Source: Mesaphorura yosii
Lineage: Eukaryota > Arthropoda > Collembola > Poduromorpha > Tullbergiidae
Direction: 5' to 3'
Length of the DNA stretch: 39,226 bases
Assembly (NCBI GenBank): GCA_009869945.1
Contig: WIXG01000554.1
Span: 1 to 39,226, forward strand
Below are positions 9,990 through 20,621 of this stretch, piece by piece; the stretch's first letter is position 1, and each line of letters opens with the position of its first letter. A program made the translations under genes and the position numbers. The notes beneath the pieces are model-generated. The model was not told where the DNA came from and did no database searches. It was given only the letters and a program-made list of their open reading frames with translations.

Positions 9990-11516
9990 ATGGACTCCAC
10001 CTGCGAACCCCCACCCCCCACTGAGGAAGAAGACCTAAAATCAGCCATGGCTCGCATCGCAGCCGAGGCCAGTACTCATAGGGTCTCCCGTGGATGCGAA
10101 AGTCCTGCAAAACCATCGACCCAGCCTGCAGCGCCTACCGCCTCCAACCCACCACCAACACCACTACCCGATTCCCACTACCCCCTCATCCTCCGATCCG
10201 TACGCGGCTTTGAGGAGCGGAGGAACGATCTCGTCTACCACCCGCCGGCTGTCAACAACTCTGCTGGAAGCAAGGCACTCGTCTTCTTCGGAGGGGATAT
10301 TCAGGTAACTATCTCCAGTCAATTATCAGCTAGACTCCGCCCCCCCCCTGGAAGGAGGTATCCCAGTTGACCGTCAGTTATTCACAAGTAATTAACCTCC
10401 GCTTTTTCTCTCTCCCCCCACAGGACCTCACAGTCTCAACCCCCCTACAATACTCAAAATACTCCCTCGAGTCAACCGCCACCCTCCTGCACTCACAACT
10501 CCCATCCTACCACCTCATCCTCGTCCGCCCCTCCACCATCCGCCCCCCGTACTCGTGCTACGAGAATTTCGTCCCCTCCTCGCAGCAGCAGCTGACGGGC
10601 ATCCCCGAGCACACGGCGAACCACAACGCTTTGATGCATTTAGAACTGTTACTGAAAGATCTGGGGAGAAGATTAGGTATGGGGCTTGAGGAGGACCGCG
10701 TCTCGAGCACGACGGGGGAGGTGGATTTTGGGAGGGTGGAGATCGCGGGGTTCAGTAAGGGGACTGTGGTGCTCAATCAGCTCCTGTATGAGTTTCACTA
10801 CCATAAGGTTAGTTTCTTTTGGGGTTTTTTTCTGGGCATGGTCCTTAATCTGGTCTTCTTTCGTTTTCCTTGGCATAGTACTTAAATCTGATCTTTTTTC
10901 GTGAAACCTTGGCGTGGCCCTTAATTTGCCTTAATCTGGTCGCTTTCATTTCTCTTCGCATTGCCCTTAATTTGGCCTTCTTTGTTTCCCTTGACGTCGC
11001 CCCTAATCTGATCTATTTCCCCTCCCGTAACGACGCCCTTAAATCGAGCCTTCGTTCGTTGCCCTAGCCCTTTAACCTTCTACTTCCCTTGGCAAACCCC
11101 TTTCATCTCACCGCTTTTCACTTCCCCATGCCCAGGCCCTTACTCTAATCACGCCCTCTCTTGTATGAACCCCGCAGACCCTCTTCCCCGACCGCCCTCC
11201 ACCCTTCATCTCCACCATCACGGATCTCTACTGGCTGGACGGAGGCCACGGTGGGGGAAAGAACACGTGGATCACCGCCCGCCCCATCCTCGACACTTTG
11301 TCACGGCTCCCCCTCCGAATCCACGTGCACGTCACCCCCTACCAGCTTAGTGATGAGAGAAGACCCTACATTAAGGCGGAGGAGAAGCAGTTTACAAGTA
11401 CTCTAGAAAGGATGGGTGTTGACTTGGAGAGGAGACTGTGGTTCGAGGGGGACGGGAGTCTGGAGGCTCATTTCAGGTTGTTGGGGGAGGTGTTTCGTGG
11501 GGAAGGTGGTGGTTGA
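9990..11516 (+). CDS. C2orf69 homologue, putative mitochondrial serine-hydrolase-like protein
   Basis: Exons 9990-10304, 10424-10807 and 11178-11516 join in phase (345 aa). Human C2orf69 is linked to a severe mitochondrial and autoinflammatory disorder; its enzymatic activity is not well defined. The matching blocks are FFGGDIQ (human FFPGDVQ), YSLESTATLLHSQLP, SCYENFVPS, GIPEHTANHNALMHLELLL, GFSKGTVVLNQLLYEF (human GFSKGCVVLNQLLFEL), YWLDGGHGGGKNTWIT and HVHVTPYQL. GFSKG is a G-x-S-x-G nucleophile elbow and GGH contains a possible catalytic His. The N-terminal 60 residues are low-complexity. Intron 2 (10808-11177) is C/T-rich with many repeats of 'cccttaat'-like words. Confidence 0.93.
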
Positions 11517-11554
11517 GAATGCCATCCTGGCAGATTGTCATTGTATGCGTTGTC

Positions 11555-11560
11555 AATAAA
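11555..11560 (+). terminator. Poly(A) signal of the C2orf69 homologue
   Basis: AATAAA 39 nt after the stop codon, followed by a GT-rich stretch. Confidence 0.65.
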
Positions 11561-11714
11561 AGTGCACGTTCGTTTTTGAGGATTCTGCAGCGCCCGGTCA
11601 TTTCTTTTATGCTTTCAACAACACTTTTATATGAATACAGCTCTACAGTGTGTAGTGTGCACGCACCACGCTACTACTCTATTACACGTAAAATGAGCCT
11701 TAAGCCTGCACGCA

Positions 11715-11731
11715 GCCTCCGTGGCGCAATT

Positions 11732-11785
<54 letters not shown>

Positions 11786-11788
11786 GCG
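11715..11788 (+). tRNA. tRNA-Asn (anticodon GTT)
   Basis: The 74-nt cloverleaf is complete. Acceptor stem GCCTCCG (11715-11721) pairs with CGGGGGC (11781-11787), with one U-G pair; the discriminator is G. The A box is TGGCGCAATTGG, the anticodon loop is CTGTTAA with GTT at 11749-11751, and the B box is GGTTCAAGCCC. There is no intron. A T5 run (11793-11797) just downstream is the expected Pol III terminator. The gene is about 200 bp after the C2orf69 stop codon, same strand. Confidence 0.96.
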
Positions 11789-12656
11789 ACACTTTTTGCA
11801 AGGTGTTTTTTGCGGGGGTTTCTTTCCCTTTTGGTGTTTCGAGTAGTAAAGACTGCGTTTGGAGTCCACTGACCAGCAAATCTGCAAACTGTGAAAGGAC
11901 TCGGAAGGATTTCGATTTCAAAAGGAGTCATTCATAATTCTCATTTTTTGAAGCTCGCTCGCAGTTGAAGAGTAAAAAGTCGGAAGAGTGAAACCGTGAA
12001 TCGAGAAAATAGATTCCTCAGGAAAACGTTCCTTTGGTGAGGCTCGATTAAAAGTATATAACTAGAAGTCGTGCGTGCATTTTCTAACGAAATTTTCCAA
12101 ATCTGGCTCAGGGAGAAATTTGTTAATTAAAGTTTGTAGAGTTTTCAAGGATGTGTTTCAAGGCGTTGTATTCATGTAACATTTACATCTAAAAGTCCAT
12201 CACTTAAAATTTCAGGAATTTCATCGTCCTCTCGCTCCTCCATTAAATGGGTTGGTCCGACAAATCCATTAAAAATGCAACAAGAAAATGGGGAATTTAA
12301 AATTGAAGCCCTGACTAGTCCGCCTCATCTTGATGTTGAATGGACGATTCAAAGTGCAAAGAGTGCAACGCGTGGGCTGCAGCCTGCAGGATGATCTCCC
12401 ACATCCTCATCCGCTGCTACAACGCAAATCTTTACTGTAAGTACTAATCGACTCCACAAATATTTGCGCATTTTTACTCAACTGGGCAATCAAGAACAGT
12501 TCAGGCGGATATGAGCTTCCAATTGGACAATTTGAGCATCCTGTTTATTACAAACTGCAAAGTCTTATCCGATCAACATTAACATTCAGTGAGAGCATCG
12601 AAAATTTCGTACTTTGTTCGGGTCATGTTCAGTTCAAATTCAAAGTTCTGTCGAAA
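11789..12656. other. Intergenic, no confident gene
   Basis: After the Pol III terminator the sequence turns AT-rich. An ATG (12340) with a short open stretch running into a GTAAGT donor at 12437 could be a small exon, but its peptide (MDDSKCKECNAWAAAC...) matches nothing I know. Confidence 0.4.
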
Positions 12657-15119
12657 ATGTTGCCATCAAGTTCAACAAGGGCCATAATACTCGGCGGAAT
12701 ACTGTTCTTGACCGTATACAACAGTTTACACGAAGCCAAAAGCGAAGACACCCTTACTCTACAGCAACAGCAGAGACGATCAGAAATTTTCAATGTTTCT
12801 GATCAACTGGAAAGTGTTTATCCGCCGGAACACAAACACGCAAATGTCGGAGGAGAGCCGGTGGAGTACCTTTTAGTTAGCGAGAATGTCATTTTATGCT
12901 TGGCCCGGACCCGAAATGTCAACGGGGCTATCTCCACCTCGCTTTACATCTCCAAGGATTACGGTGCCGTATTTACAGACATTTCCGAAAACCTGGTCGC
13001 CAATATTGCCAGTAAAGGGAAAATCACACCGTACCTGCACAAATTCATTAACAATCCGAAGCAGAATGGACAGTTCGCTCTCTCAGATGTCAAGAACAAG
13101 TTAATTTACACTACGAGCGACTTTGGCGATTCGTTCAACGTTACGGTGGTTCCTTTCACGCCTGACCAGATTTTATTCGGGCCATCGCCATCATCCTATG
13201 GCGGACTGCTGGCGCTTGACGAAAGTGCAGAGCAAAGAAAGGTAAATGCTCTTGCACGAATTCGAAGAAAACTTGATTAATTCTGCTACATTGCAGTTGT
13301 GGGCCTCTGAGGACTTTGGCGTTACCTGGCAACACGTTCAATCCAACGTAAAATCCGTACAAGTCCAAGTTGGGAACCAGCAGTCTCCTTCAGGGCCCTC
13401 ACCAGTCTACATTGAAGTTTACGATGACGGTAAAGGACCCAACAACGCCACGGCGACGAAGACTTTGCTCTCTTCCGAGTCAATGTTCCTCAAAAATGAC
13501 ACCGTTGAACTTGAAACCGGCATTGACCAGTTTGAAATGAAAGAAAAGTACATGTTTGTTACAAAGAAGGGACAAAACCCGAACTCGACGGAACTCTACA
13601 TATCTTATAATCGTGGCCCCTTTCGACCACATACGTTTCCCACTGTCCCCAGTGCCAGCAAAAACACGCCTGCGCCTGCAGGGCTTACGGTTAACGACGA
13701 GCCGGAGTTCTTGATTGTGGCAAAGAGAGATGCAATTTTAAAGATTGGTCTAAGCGGCTGCAATCGGACTCGGGTGGATATTTTGCCGCTTGGAAGTGGG
13801 ATGGTTGGATCAGTAATGGCACTGGATTACGACAACGCAGGAACGGCCCTGTATTGGTCTGATTGGAATAAAGGCAGTATCAAGGCATGGTATTGCTGAT
13901 TATTAGTATGTATTAAGGCTCTAACGCGCACGCACGATTTTACAGCGCCAGATTTTGGACGGGAAGCCGGAAAGTGAGCCCGAAATAATGGTCTCGACGG
14001 GGATAAAATCGGTCCAAGGGCTCGCCTTGTAAGCTAAGTATACTTAATTGAATTCATATTCACTCAAATTTTGGCCATCATCCCTTTTTTTAATGCCCTG
14101 GTTGCTGGTGTTTGTTACCGCCAGCGATTGGATAGCCAAAAACCTGTACTTTATTGATTGCTGCTTTCAAAATGCGAAGATCGAGGTTATCAGAACTGAT
14201 CGGGGAAGAATGAGGAAGAAGATCTTGGGGTCAGAGTACCTTGACAAACCGCGTGGAATTGCCGTGCACCCTGAGCGCGGGTACTTATTCTGGGCTGACT
14301 GGTCCCATCAAGATCCATACATTGGGCGATCCGGTTTGGATGGAAGCAATCCAGAAAAGATCGTCACAAATTCCGGCCGTCAATCTCCTGTGATACGCTG
14401 GCCCAATAGCGTTGTCGTCGATATGAAGGAGGATAGATTGTATTGGTATGATGCACGTCTAGATTACTTAGTTTCGAGTAATTTAAATGGAAACAAGTTG
14501 CAGGTTTACCCGAACAAAAACGTAAGAAAAGTTTCAATTGACTTTTCGAATTCCCGTTAATTCGAACCTTGCTTGCAGCCAACAGAATCGCATCCATTTG
14601 CATTTGCAATTTATAATGATTACATCTATTGGGATGATTGGATTACGAAATCCATTTCGAAAGTCAGGAAAGATGGCTTAAATTTTACGAGTAACAAGAT
14701 TATTACGGTACAGGAGAAACTTGATCGACCGATGGACATGAAGGTTAGGAACTTGGACTATGGAAGAAGTTTAACTTTGAACATGAATTTACGCGAGTTT
14801 AATTTTAAACCGGTGGTCTGCCGGGCCTTTTATTTGCCGCCCGCAGGTGATCGGCCCTTCATCGCAAACCGGGACCAATCCTTGCAGTAGCACTGAGCAT
14901 TCATGTGAGTACTTTTGCTTGTTCAAGCCCAATAGTACCGCGTCGCTTTGTGCATGTCCCGATGGCCTTATTCCATCTGGAAATGGAACACATTTCAAGT
15001 GCCTTTGTTTGAACGGAAGATTGCCAAAGTCAGAAGAATGTGGTATGTGAAAAATTTAGGTAATTGTTTACTTAAAGCAGTATAAATTAATTCGTACCCC
15101 TACTTTAGAAAACGCGTGA
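12657..15119 (+). CDS. SorLA-like secreted protein: half VPS10 domain + YWTD propeller + EGF
   Basis: Exons 12657-13241, 13297-13884, 13946-14028, 14125-14521, 14579-14743, 14847-15042 and 15109-15119 join in phase (about 674 aa). Family members (SORL1) are endosomal sorting receptors. A signal peptide (about 1-29, TRAIILGGILFLTVYNSL) is followed by VPS10 blades (SLYISKDYGAVFTDIS, LWASEDFGVTWQHV, KEKYMFVTKKG). Within exon 2 the sequence jumps straight into a YWTD propeller: ALYWSDW, NLYFID, YLFWADW, RLYWYD and YIYWDDW. An EGF-like module ends it (NPCSSTEHSCEYFCL to CACPDGLIP). The rest of VPS10, 10CC, LDLa, FnIII, TM and tail are missing. Intron 2 appears to be GC-AG (AAG/GCATGG at 13884/13885). 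The reading frame closes after the EGF. It may be a functional truncated paralogue or an early pseudogene. Confidence 0.78.
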
Positions 15120-15204
15120 CTTCCGCCCCGATGCGTCTGATGAAGCCAATTGCGAAAGTCAAAAATATCAGAAATGCTTTGTGTCTTGTTGTGTGTTAAT
15201 TTGA
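15118..15204 (+). pseudogene. Out-of-frame LDL-receptor class A remnant
   Basis: This frame reads DFRPDASDEANC, the acidic calcium-binding end of an LDLa module, then runs to TGA at 15202. It lies directly behind the last SorLA-like exon but in a different phase, so translation from the upstream exon hits TGA at 15117 first. It looks like a relic of the LDLa cluster that follows EGF in full-length SorLA. Confidence 0.5.
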
Positions 15205-15889
15205 TTAAATATTTTAAATGAATAAAATCATCTCGAACTTTACTACCATTTGGTATGAAAAAACACTTGACAAAGACCGAATGCTCAAGTTCTCTACTTA
15301 CGGAATATTCTCTAATATGGAGAAGGGTTTCGCCAGCCATTCGAATCGCTTTGAACCAGGCACTAAAATGCGAAGCATAATCTGAAGTTTCTAAAGGTCA
15401 GTTCATAACCCCAAACGGGCAAATCACAAATAAACCGGCACTGATTCCCTAAAGCCTCGCTGTATATGTAAAAACTCTATTCGCACTTACATACTGGCAT
15501 AAATAGCAGTAATAGAAATCTGTTTTGCCTTCGCGATTAATTGCGAATTGGAACTTGTGCGCACAAGTTTCCCAGAGAGACTCACCTGCTCGCTGCGTTT
15601 TACGATAGTCGTCTCCGACAATTAAAGCTCCATAAAATAGATTGAGTCGTGCCCATCGGGGTTATGAATTGACCTTCAGAAACTGCTGAGTGGTGCTCAC
15701 GGAGAGTACATGGAGATTGAGGGGTTTGTCACTTAATTGTTAGCCTGACAGCTCATTAGGGTACAAAATTGCATCGATTCATGAACGTATGATATTTCTG
15801 TCAATCATCTCGTGAGTCTCTCGAGTTGGCACGATTTTTGAGAGCAGTGCACCCTCCGTTGCTCATAAAGATCAATCCAATTAAGCTCC
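15205..15889. other. Intergenic, AT-rich, nothing recognised
   Basis: No domain-like ORF, tRNA or obvious repeat seen. Confidence 0.4.
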
Positions 15890-16333
15890 ATGTTACCGGA
15901 TGTGTCGAACGAGGCCTCAAAAGAAATCGACGAGCCATCAAAAATACTCTCCGAACCCGAAATGATTCAAAAAGTAGCAGCGAACATCTTTATCTTCATA
16001 GCTAGTGCGGTCACGGTCACAATCATGGCCACGGTGGCATGTTTGGATTCGGACGACCGACTATTCGCATTGGAATCCTCCAAAGGGGAACTGGTCGACG
16101 GGGACGTCCAACTCGAGCCCCACGATCTTCTTATTGTCAGTTTTCAGCCACTAACTGTGAATGACATTTCTGCGCTGTTGGCTAAGGTTCCCCTCAACCT
16201 TCAAGATCCTGCGACCGTGGCAGTCCTTCACACGGGTCGTACTGCCCACGACCTTGGATCTGGACTTGATTCTGGGTGGTCCTTCTCATGGGAACGGCCA
16301 CGGTCATCGTCAAATGTACTTGTTCATAGTTGA
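15890..16333 (+). CDS. Hypothetical ORF with one membrane segment
   Basis: 147 codons from an ATG at 15890. An acidic N-terminus of about 36 residues precedes a hydrophobic stretch (VAANIFIFIASAVTVTIMAT, about 37-56), then a mostly polar tail. I recognise no family. The tail after about residue 100 could be intron read-through (possible GT donor near 16187). It lies 0.7 kb after the SorLA-like gene on the same strand and does not resemble its missing TM/tail. It may be non-coding. Confidence 0.25.
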   Translation: MLPDVSNEASKEIDEPSKILSEPEMIQKVAANIFIFIASAVTVTIMATVACLDSDDRLFALESSKGELVDGDVQLEPHDLLIVSFQPLTVNDISALLAKVPLNLQDPATVAVLHTGRTAHDLGSGLDSGWSFSWERPRSSSNVLVHS

Positions 16334-16442
16334 CTTTGATTGGAAGGTCGTCGCGCTGGTGCAAATGGTGAGCCACTATAGAGTTGTTGTGGTTCAGAGG
16401 GCACGGGCGTTTTCTTGTTCTCCTGCTTTGAACAGGTTACAG

Positions 16443-16605
16443 AAGTGGCGTCCGGGAGCAAGCCTTCCTGTAAGAGCACTGGCGTTCCAAAGTATACCAA
16501 TTATCACATTTTGGCCGCTCGGTAGACTTTTAAAGCAGGCACTGAGTTCTGACCAGTGGGCACTATTCGAAGGTTTACAGGAAGGCTTGCTCCCGGACGC
16601 CACTT
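16443..16605. repeat. Perfect 31-bp inverted repeat, 101-bp spacer
   Basis: 16443-16473 is the exact reverse complement of 16575-16605 (arm begins 'aagtggcgtccgggagcaag'). Its GC content is higher than the surrounding DNA. It could form a strong hairpin or be the ends of a small element. I see no target-site duplication and no link to other repeats in the window. Confidence 0.8.
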
Positions 16606-16868
16606 TCCACAAAACATCTCCCAATTGTGGGCTACAAAATGCACCCACCCCGACGACCTACTTTTACGGTAGGCGTGAGATATAAATATTTGAAGTTGTC
16701 GATTTTTGGCTGAAAAAGCACTTTTTTTGCACCTTTAGCGGGCTCTATCTCTGCAGCCTAACATTTCCGGACCCAAAACCCTATACTCAAATTGTGCGCA
16801 CTGAAGAGGCGCATGCACTGGTATGGCCACTTTTAGGATTTGCGTTGGGCCCAAATTTACGTGGGGAC

Positions 16869-17616
16869 TTATGTTGTCCTTTGATTGGGGGAGCGGGCCA
16901 GCACGGCGTGGGTCTGCGAATCCCGAAACCCCCACGATTTCTCAACCGTCATTCTTGGACTCCCTGTAAGAGCCGAGCGGCCGATCGGGAATTGAGTGGA
17001 TTCACTTGAGTGGCGATGGGGGATTAAATGGCAAGCCCTGCGAATTGAGAAAAAAAGGGTGACACAATTTTCCAAAGAAGCCAGTCAGTGAATTTCTAAT
17101 CAAAGGAACTTACCGGCAATAATTTTGGAGGATCCATTGCACCATGTCGGGTCGCCTTGCCGTCAGCTCGCTCAGCTTCTCGGGGCGCGTCCCGATTTGC
17201 CCCACCCATCCCTCCTGAATCTGACTTGTTTGCTGCTGGCTGCCCGGAACTTGTAGAAAAGTTAAAAACTGCACCAGTGCCGGCGCCGACGTCTCGATTG
17301 TTGGCGGACTCGAACTCGGACTCACGCCTACAATCGAAAGCTGAAGCTGCGCCTCCGGGAAACTTTTGGAGTACAGCTGCTTAATGAAGGTCAGCACCGC
17401 CAATTCGTCGTACTTGCGCAGGTCAAGGGTGCGAACCTCCCGAGCCCGTTTAACCAAGTAGGGGACGAGGAACGGCGAGTTGGCCGCTTGGAGCATGTGC
17501 GTGTGACACTGCAGCTCGGCGCCTGAACTCAGGACCACTCGTAAGTCTGGAGGGCTGTTGGGGCACGCCGCCAAGATGCGGACCCGCACCTCCGACAGGG
17601 CGACATTCCCCTTCAT
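16869..17616 (-). CDS. BTB/POZ-domain protein, two exons
   Basis: Exon 1 is 17616-17114 (donor GTAAGT) and exon 2 is 17037-16869 (acceptor TTCGCAG); phases agree (223 aa). BTB domains mediate dimerisation, often as cullin-3 adaptors. The BTB-like core is at about 24-85: DLRVVLSSGAELQCHTHMLQ, then SPFLVPYLVKRA and DELAVLTFIKQLYS, matching the pattern 'D..+ .. G....H...L...S..F' and 'F...L.Y.Y'. A Ser/Pro-rich linker follows. Exon 2 encodes a basic, low-conservation tail, so it may be a misjoined exon, with the true continuation unseen. Divergent from the ABCH remnant at 17856. Confidence 0.5.
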
Positions 17617-17855
17617 CGCTAATTGCACTAACTTGTTTTTATTTCTACGTCTACAGTCGATCAATTCTTAATTTAGTACTTCTTTGTTAAATCGAATTGA
17701 AATTGGAATCAATCACGAATCAATTATTGGCAGCTGCAATTGCTATGTAGTGAAAACGGAGTCTGAGCAGTGGTTTTGATAGTTCGATGACTCATTTGCA
17801 TACATTCCTGGCTTGACAGAGAGCTTTGTTTGTCGCTTCCTTTCCATACCTGACA

Positions 17856-19193
17856 ATGACAAGACGCCACGAGGCGGAGAGCCTCGAGACCCTTTTTCTA
17901 GTGCTTAGCCAGGCCGATGAAGACGCCGTCAAAGCCACGCCTACGCCAACACCCACATCCGTGCGGGCATGTGGCAAGCGGCGCCTGGCATTCCCGCGCC
18001 TGCTGCCTCACCCGGCTACACCAACCGCCTCGGCGTCCTCGTCATGAAGAACTTTGTCTACATCTGGCGCCAGATCTTTTTCATCTTCTTCCTCCTCCTC
18101 TTCCCCGCCCTCCAAATCTTTCTGTTGCTGGGCCATCCGAACCAAGCCCTGGGCGCTCCCGTTGGTCGTCGTCAACCACGACGTGTTGGCGGGCGCGCGC
18201 GACTGTTTGGCTCCGCCAGGCAATCTGAACCGCTGGAGCTGCGAATTCGTGCGAATCCTCGGCGCGGGCCAAACTTTTGCGGGCGGCCTACGCGAGTTCG
18301 CGAGCGAGACGGAGGCACGCGCTGCGATGCGGGTCGAGGGTGCTATTTATGGGTACGTGGCGCTTAGCAAGGATTGTAATGCGCAGGTGAAGGCTCAAGC
18401 GCTTGGCCTTGGTTTAGGTGGGAGAGCTGAATCAAACAGCCCACCGCTACGCGTACGGCCTAGAAAGCCCAAGGATACGTACACAGCTGAAGACACGGGC
18501 GCGGTGGGACGAAATGGGACGTCCTTACCTGGAACTGGAGCGCCTCCTCCTTTGACTGTCCAACTCGACCAGACGAGCCGCCACATCACAATCAGCGTGC
18601 AGAAGGCAGTGGGAGAGGCGTATCGGGAGTTGCTGGCGGCCGTCAGAAATCGGAGCTCCTGCCTGCTCCGCTGCCGATCGCCAGCCCTCTGCGGCCAATG
18701 GCCCAATTCACGTAAGCTCGCGGGCGGGAAATTCAAATTCAAGTATGAGATGAATCACAGGCGTTGATTTTCGCATTTTGCAGTACGAACCGTCTATCTA
18801 CAGCCAAACGGGCCCCACCATCGTCGTGGAGTACGTCGGCCCCGGCCTCGTGCTCGCTGTCATCTTCTTCTCGGCCATATCGATCACGGGTCTCTGGTAC
18901 GTTGTGGAGAAGCGGGAGGGCATGCTGGAGCGGTCGATCGTCGCTCGAGTGAGCCCCTCTGAAATAATCACGGCCAACCTTCTCTCGCAGTGCCTCATCG
19001 TCGTGCTCCAGGCAGCCATCTGCCTCGCCGTGCTCTTTGGCGTTTTTCGCGTTCCGGTGCACATCGACGACGGTGACGGCGCCGGGCCACCATCGCGAGC
19101 GCTTCTGCCCGCGTGCGTCGTGGCGCTGGCCGTCCTGCGAGGCTTCCTGGGCATGTTTGCGGGTTTCGTGCTCAGCGCCGTGTGCGACACGTC
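17856..19193 (+). pseudogene. ABCH/ABCG-type half-transporter remnant, frameshifted and truncated
   Basis: What survives is the end of a nucleotide-binding domain (ESLETLFLVLSQADED) and an ABC-2 transmembrane domain: NRLGVLVMKNFVYIWRQIFF, PLVVVNHDVL, YGYVALSKDCNAQV, VQLDQTSRHITISVQKAV, then after an intron (acceptor AG 18782-18783) FFSAISITGLWYVVEKREGM and GFVLSAVCDT. ABCH proteins are arthropod lipid or xenobiotic exporters. The reading frame changes near 17950 and again near 18165 with no room for introns. No Walker A or signature motif exists upstream. At about 19190, right after CDT, the sequence becomes Copia gag and the last helices are absent. It could be a dead copy or an assembly artefact. 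Confidence 0.7.
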
Positions 19194-19937
19194 ACTAAAA
19201 TTGTCTCTGCAATACCCATGGACCACGATTTCAAGAAGTCTTGGGCTAGCGTCCCAAAGGCTGATCAAACAATGACGAATCTCCTTTCACGCTTACGCAT
19301 GGAAGATCTGGAAACTTCTGGAAACGCTAAGATTGGAAACAGATCTCAACCGTGTAAAGCATTTAATAGCAAGCCGAGGCAGCCTCATAAGAAGCCAAGC
19401 AGCCAACTGCCGAAATCCTCGAATCAAAAATGTGAGACATATGGAAGGGTTGGCCACAGCAAAGATAAGTGTCGGCAACACTTGACCTGCACGCACTGCA
19501 GTAAGTCAGTTTCCGGCAAGTTCGCAGTGCAGCCACAGCAATCCACACCAGAACACTCCAAACCCGCCAATACAAAGACACTGGCTGACATTAAGAAGGC
19601 ATGGCGTGATTTGGTCAAAAGTAAACGCAAGCAGCCTTTCTCATTCCATTCTTCCGCGACAAAGCAAGGAGAAGCCCCCAAAGCTAATGCAAAGGAAGTC
19701 TTTGACACTCGCAGTCCACGCAGAAAAATTGCTAAATCTGAGCAGCAGAATGGCTTGACTCAGCAAGAATCAGAAAGAGAATCCGACACCAGCTCTGGAT
19801 CCGCAATCGAAGACTTCTTGGACATGGAAGCCGAGGTTATTAATCTGCTGGACAGCTCAGAAGAAGAAAAGGATGCTGACGACGACAGTGTCACAGAATT
19901 GATCAACAGGCACAGCACGGCATGGCAGGTGTCATGA
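19194..19937 (+). mobile_element. Copia-type retrotransposon gag fragment
   Basis: This ORF continues in the frame KIVSAIPMDHDFKKSW and TMTNLLSRLRMEDLE, the hallmark end of the Copia gag (UBN2-like) region. A zinc-knuckle-like CETYGRVGHSKDKC follows, in which the second Cys of CX2CX4HX4C is Tyr. The tail is Ser/Glu-rich and ends at a stop (19935-19937). No protease, integrase or RT follows, and I could not find LTRs. It is fused directly to the broken ABCH remnant. Confidence 0.75.
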
Positions 19938-20621
19938 AAGGACCCTGCCATGTAGGGAGAACGCCCACGAAATTTTTTTCCTGTAAAATTTCAATAATCT
20001 AGGCATTTCTAGAGGGGCAAATATGATTCAGAATTGCCCAATTCATGAAAGCAAATGCTCGTCACCGGCTTCCATCTACCAGCCACCAAGCTGATGAAGC
20101 CTAGCAGCTTCATAAGATCTTCCCGATACAATTGACACGACCACGGAATCGTCAACATCCATGTAGCTCAAACCAATCTACCGGACATATTTTGACCAGA
20201 AATAGGGAAATAACACGGTGCTTTTCCATAAACCCTAACTTACATAACCTGACATTCTTTCGGGCTGATTGCTTGGTAGCTGGTTGGTATGTTTGCTGAT
20301 TTATCTTTTCCTGAGTCTCTCCTGTTGCAGAGATATGGAAAAATAGATAAGCGCGTGTCAGTTGGATTGATTGTCAGACTCGTACTATCTCGTTGGAAAG
20401 CTTATAATATATTCATTCTATTTGTGTGCTATTTGATGATAATACCTCAGAATTAGAATTTATTTTTCGTTTCTACGGTAAATCTGTTATTTGGAATCCT
20501 CATCCTGAACTGCAATAAATAGGTACGTCACGATGAAGATTTTTCTCGGTTTGAGACTGAAGATTCCCAAAATTTTTAAGTGTCTCGGCCTTCGTTTCAG
20601 GTTTCAGGAAAATTTCACGTC
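19938..20621. other. Intergenic AT-rich spacer, 5' flank of the first GTPase-Hsp70 gene
   Basis: No ORF of note. The last part probably holds a 5' UTR exon and intron: a polypyrimidine-rich acceptor (ttcgtttcag, ending 20600) precedes the ATG at 20622. An ATG at about 20532 starts a short open stretch that is not in the main frame. Confidence 0.4.

Noticed and set aside
12340..12436. Short exon candidate MDDSKCKECNAWAAAC with GTAAGT donor
   Set aside because: Peptide matches no family, and joining it to the next AG gives a stop after about 30 more codons. Not needed by the SorLA-like gene, which has its own signal peptide at 12657.
15890..17855. Search for the missing nucleotide-binding domain of the ABCH remnant
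   Set aside because: No Walker A, signature or Walker B motif is visible on either strand upstream. The 15890 ORF is unrelated.
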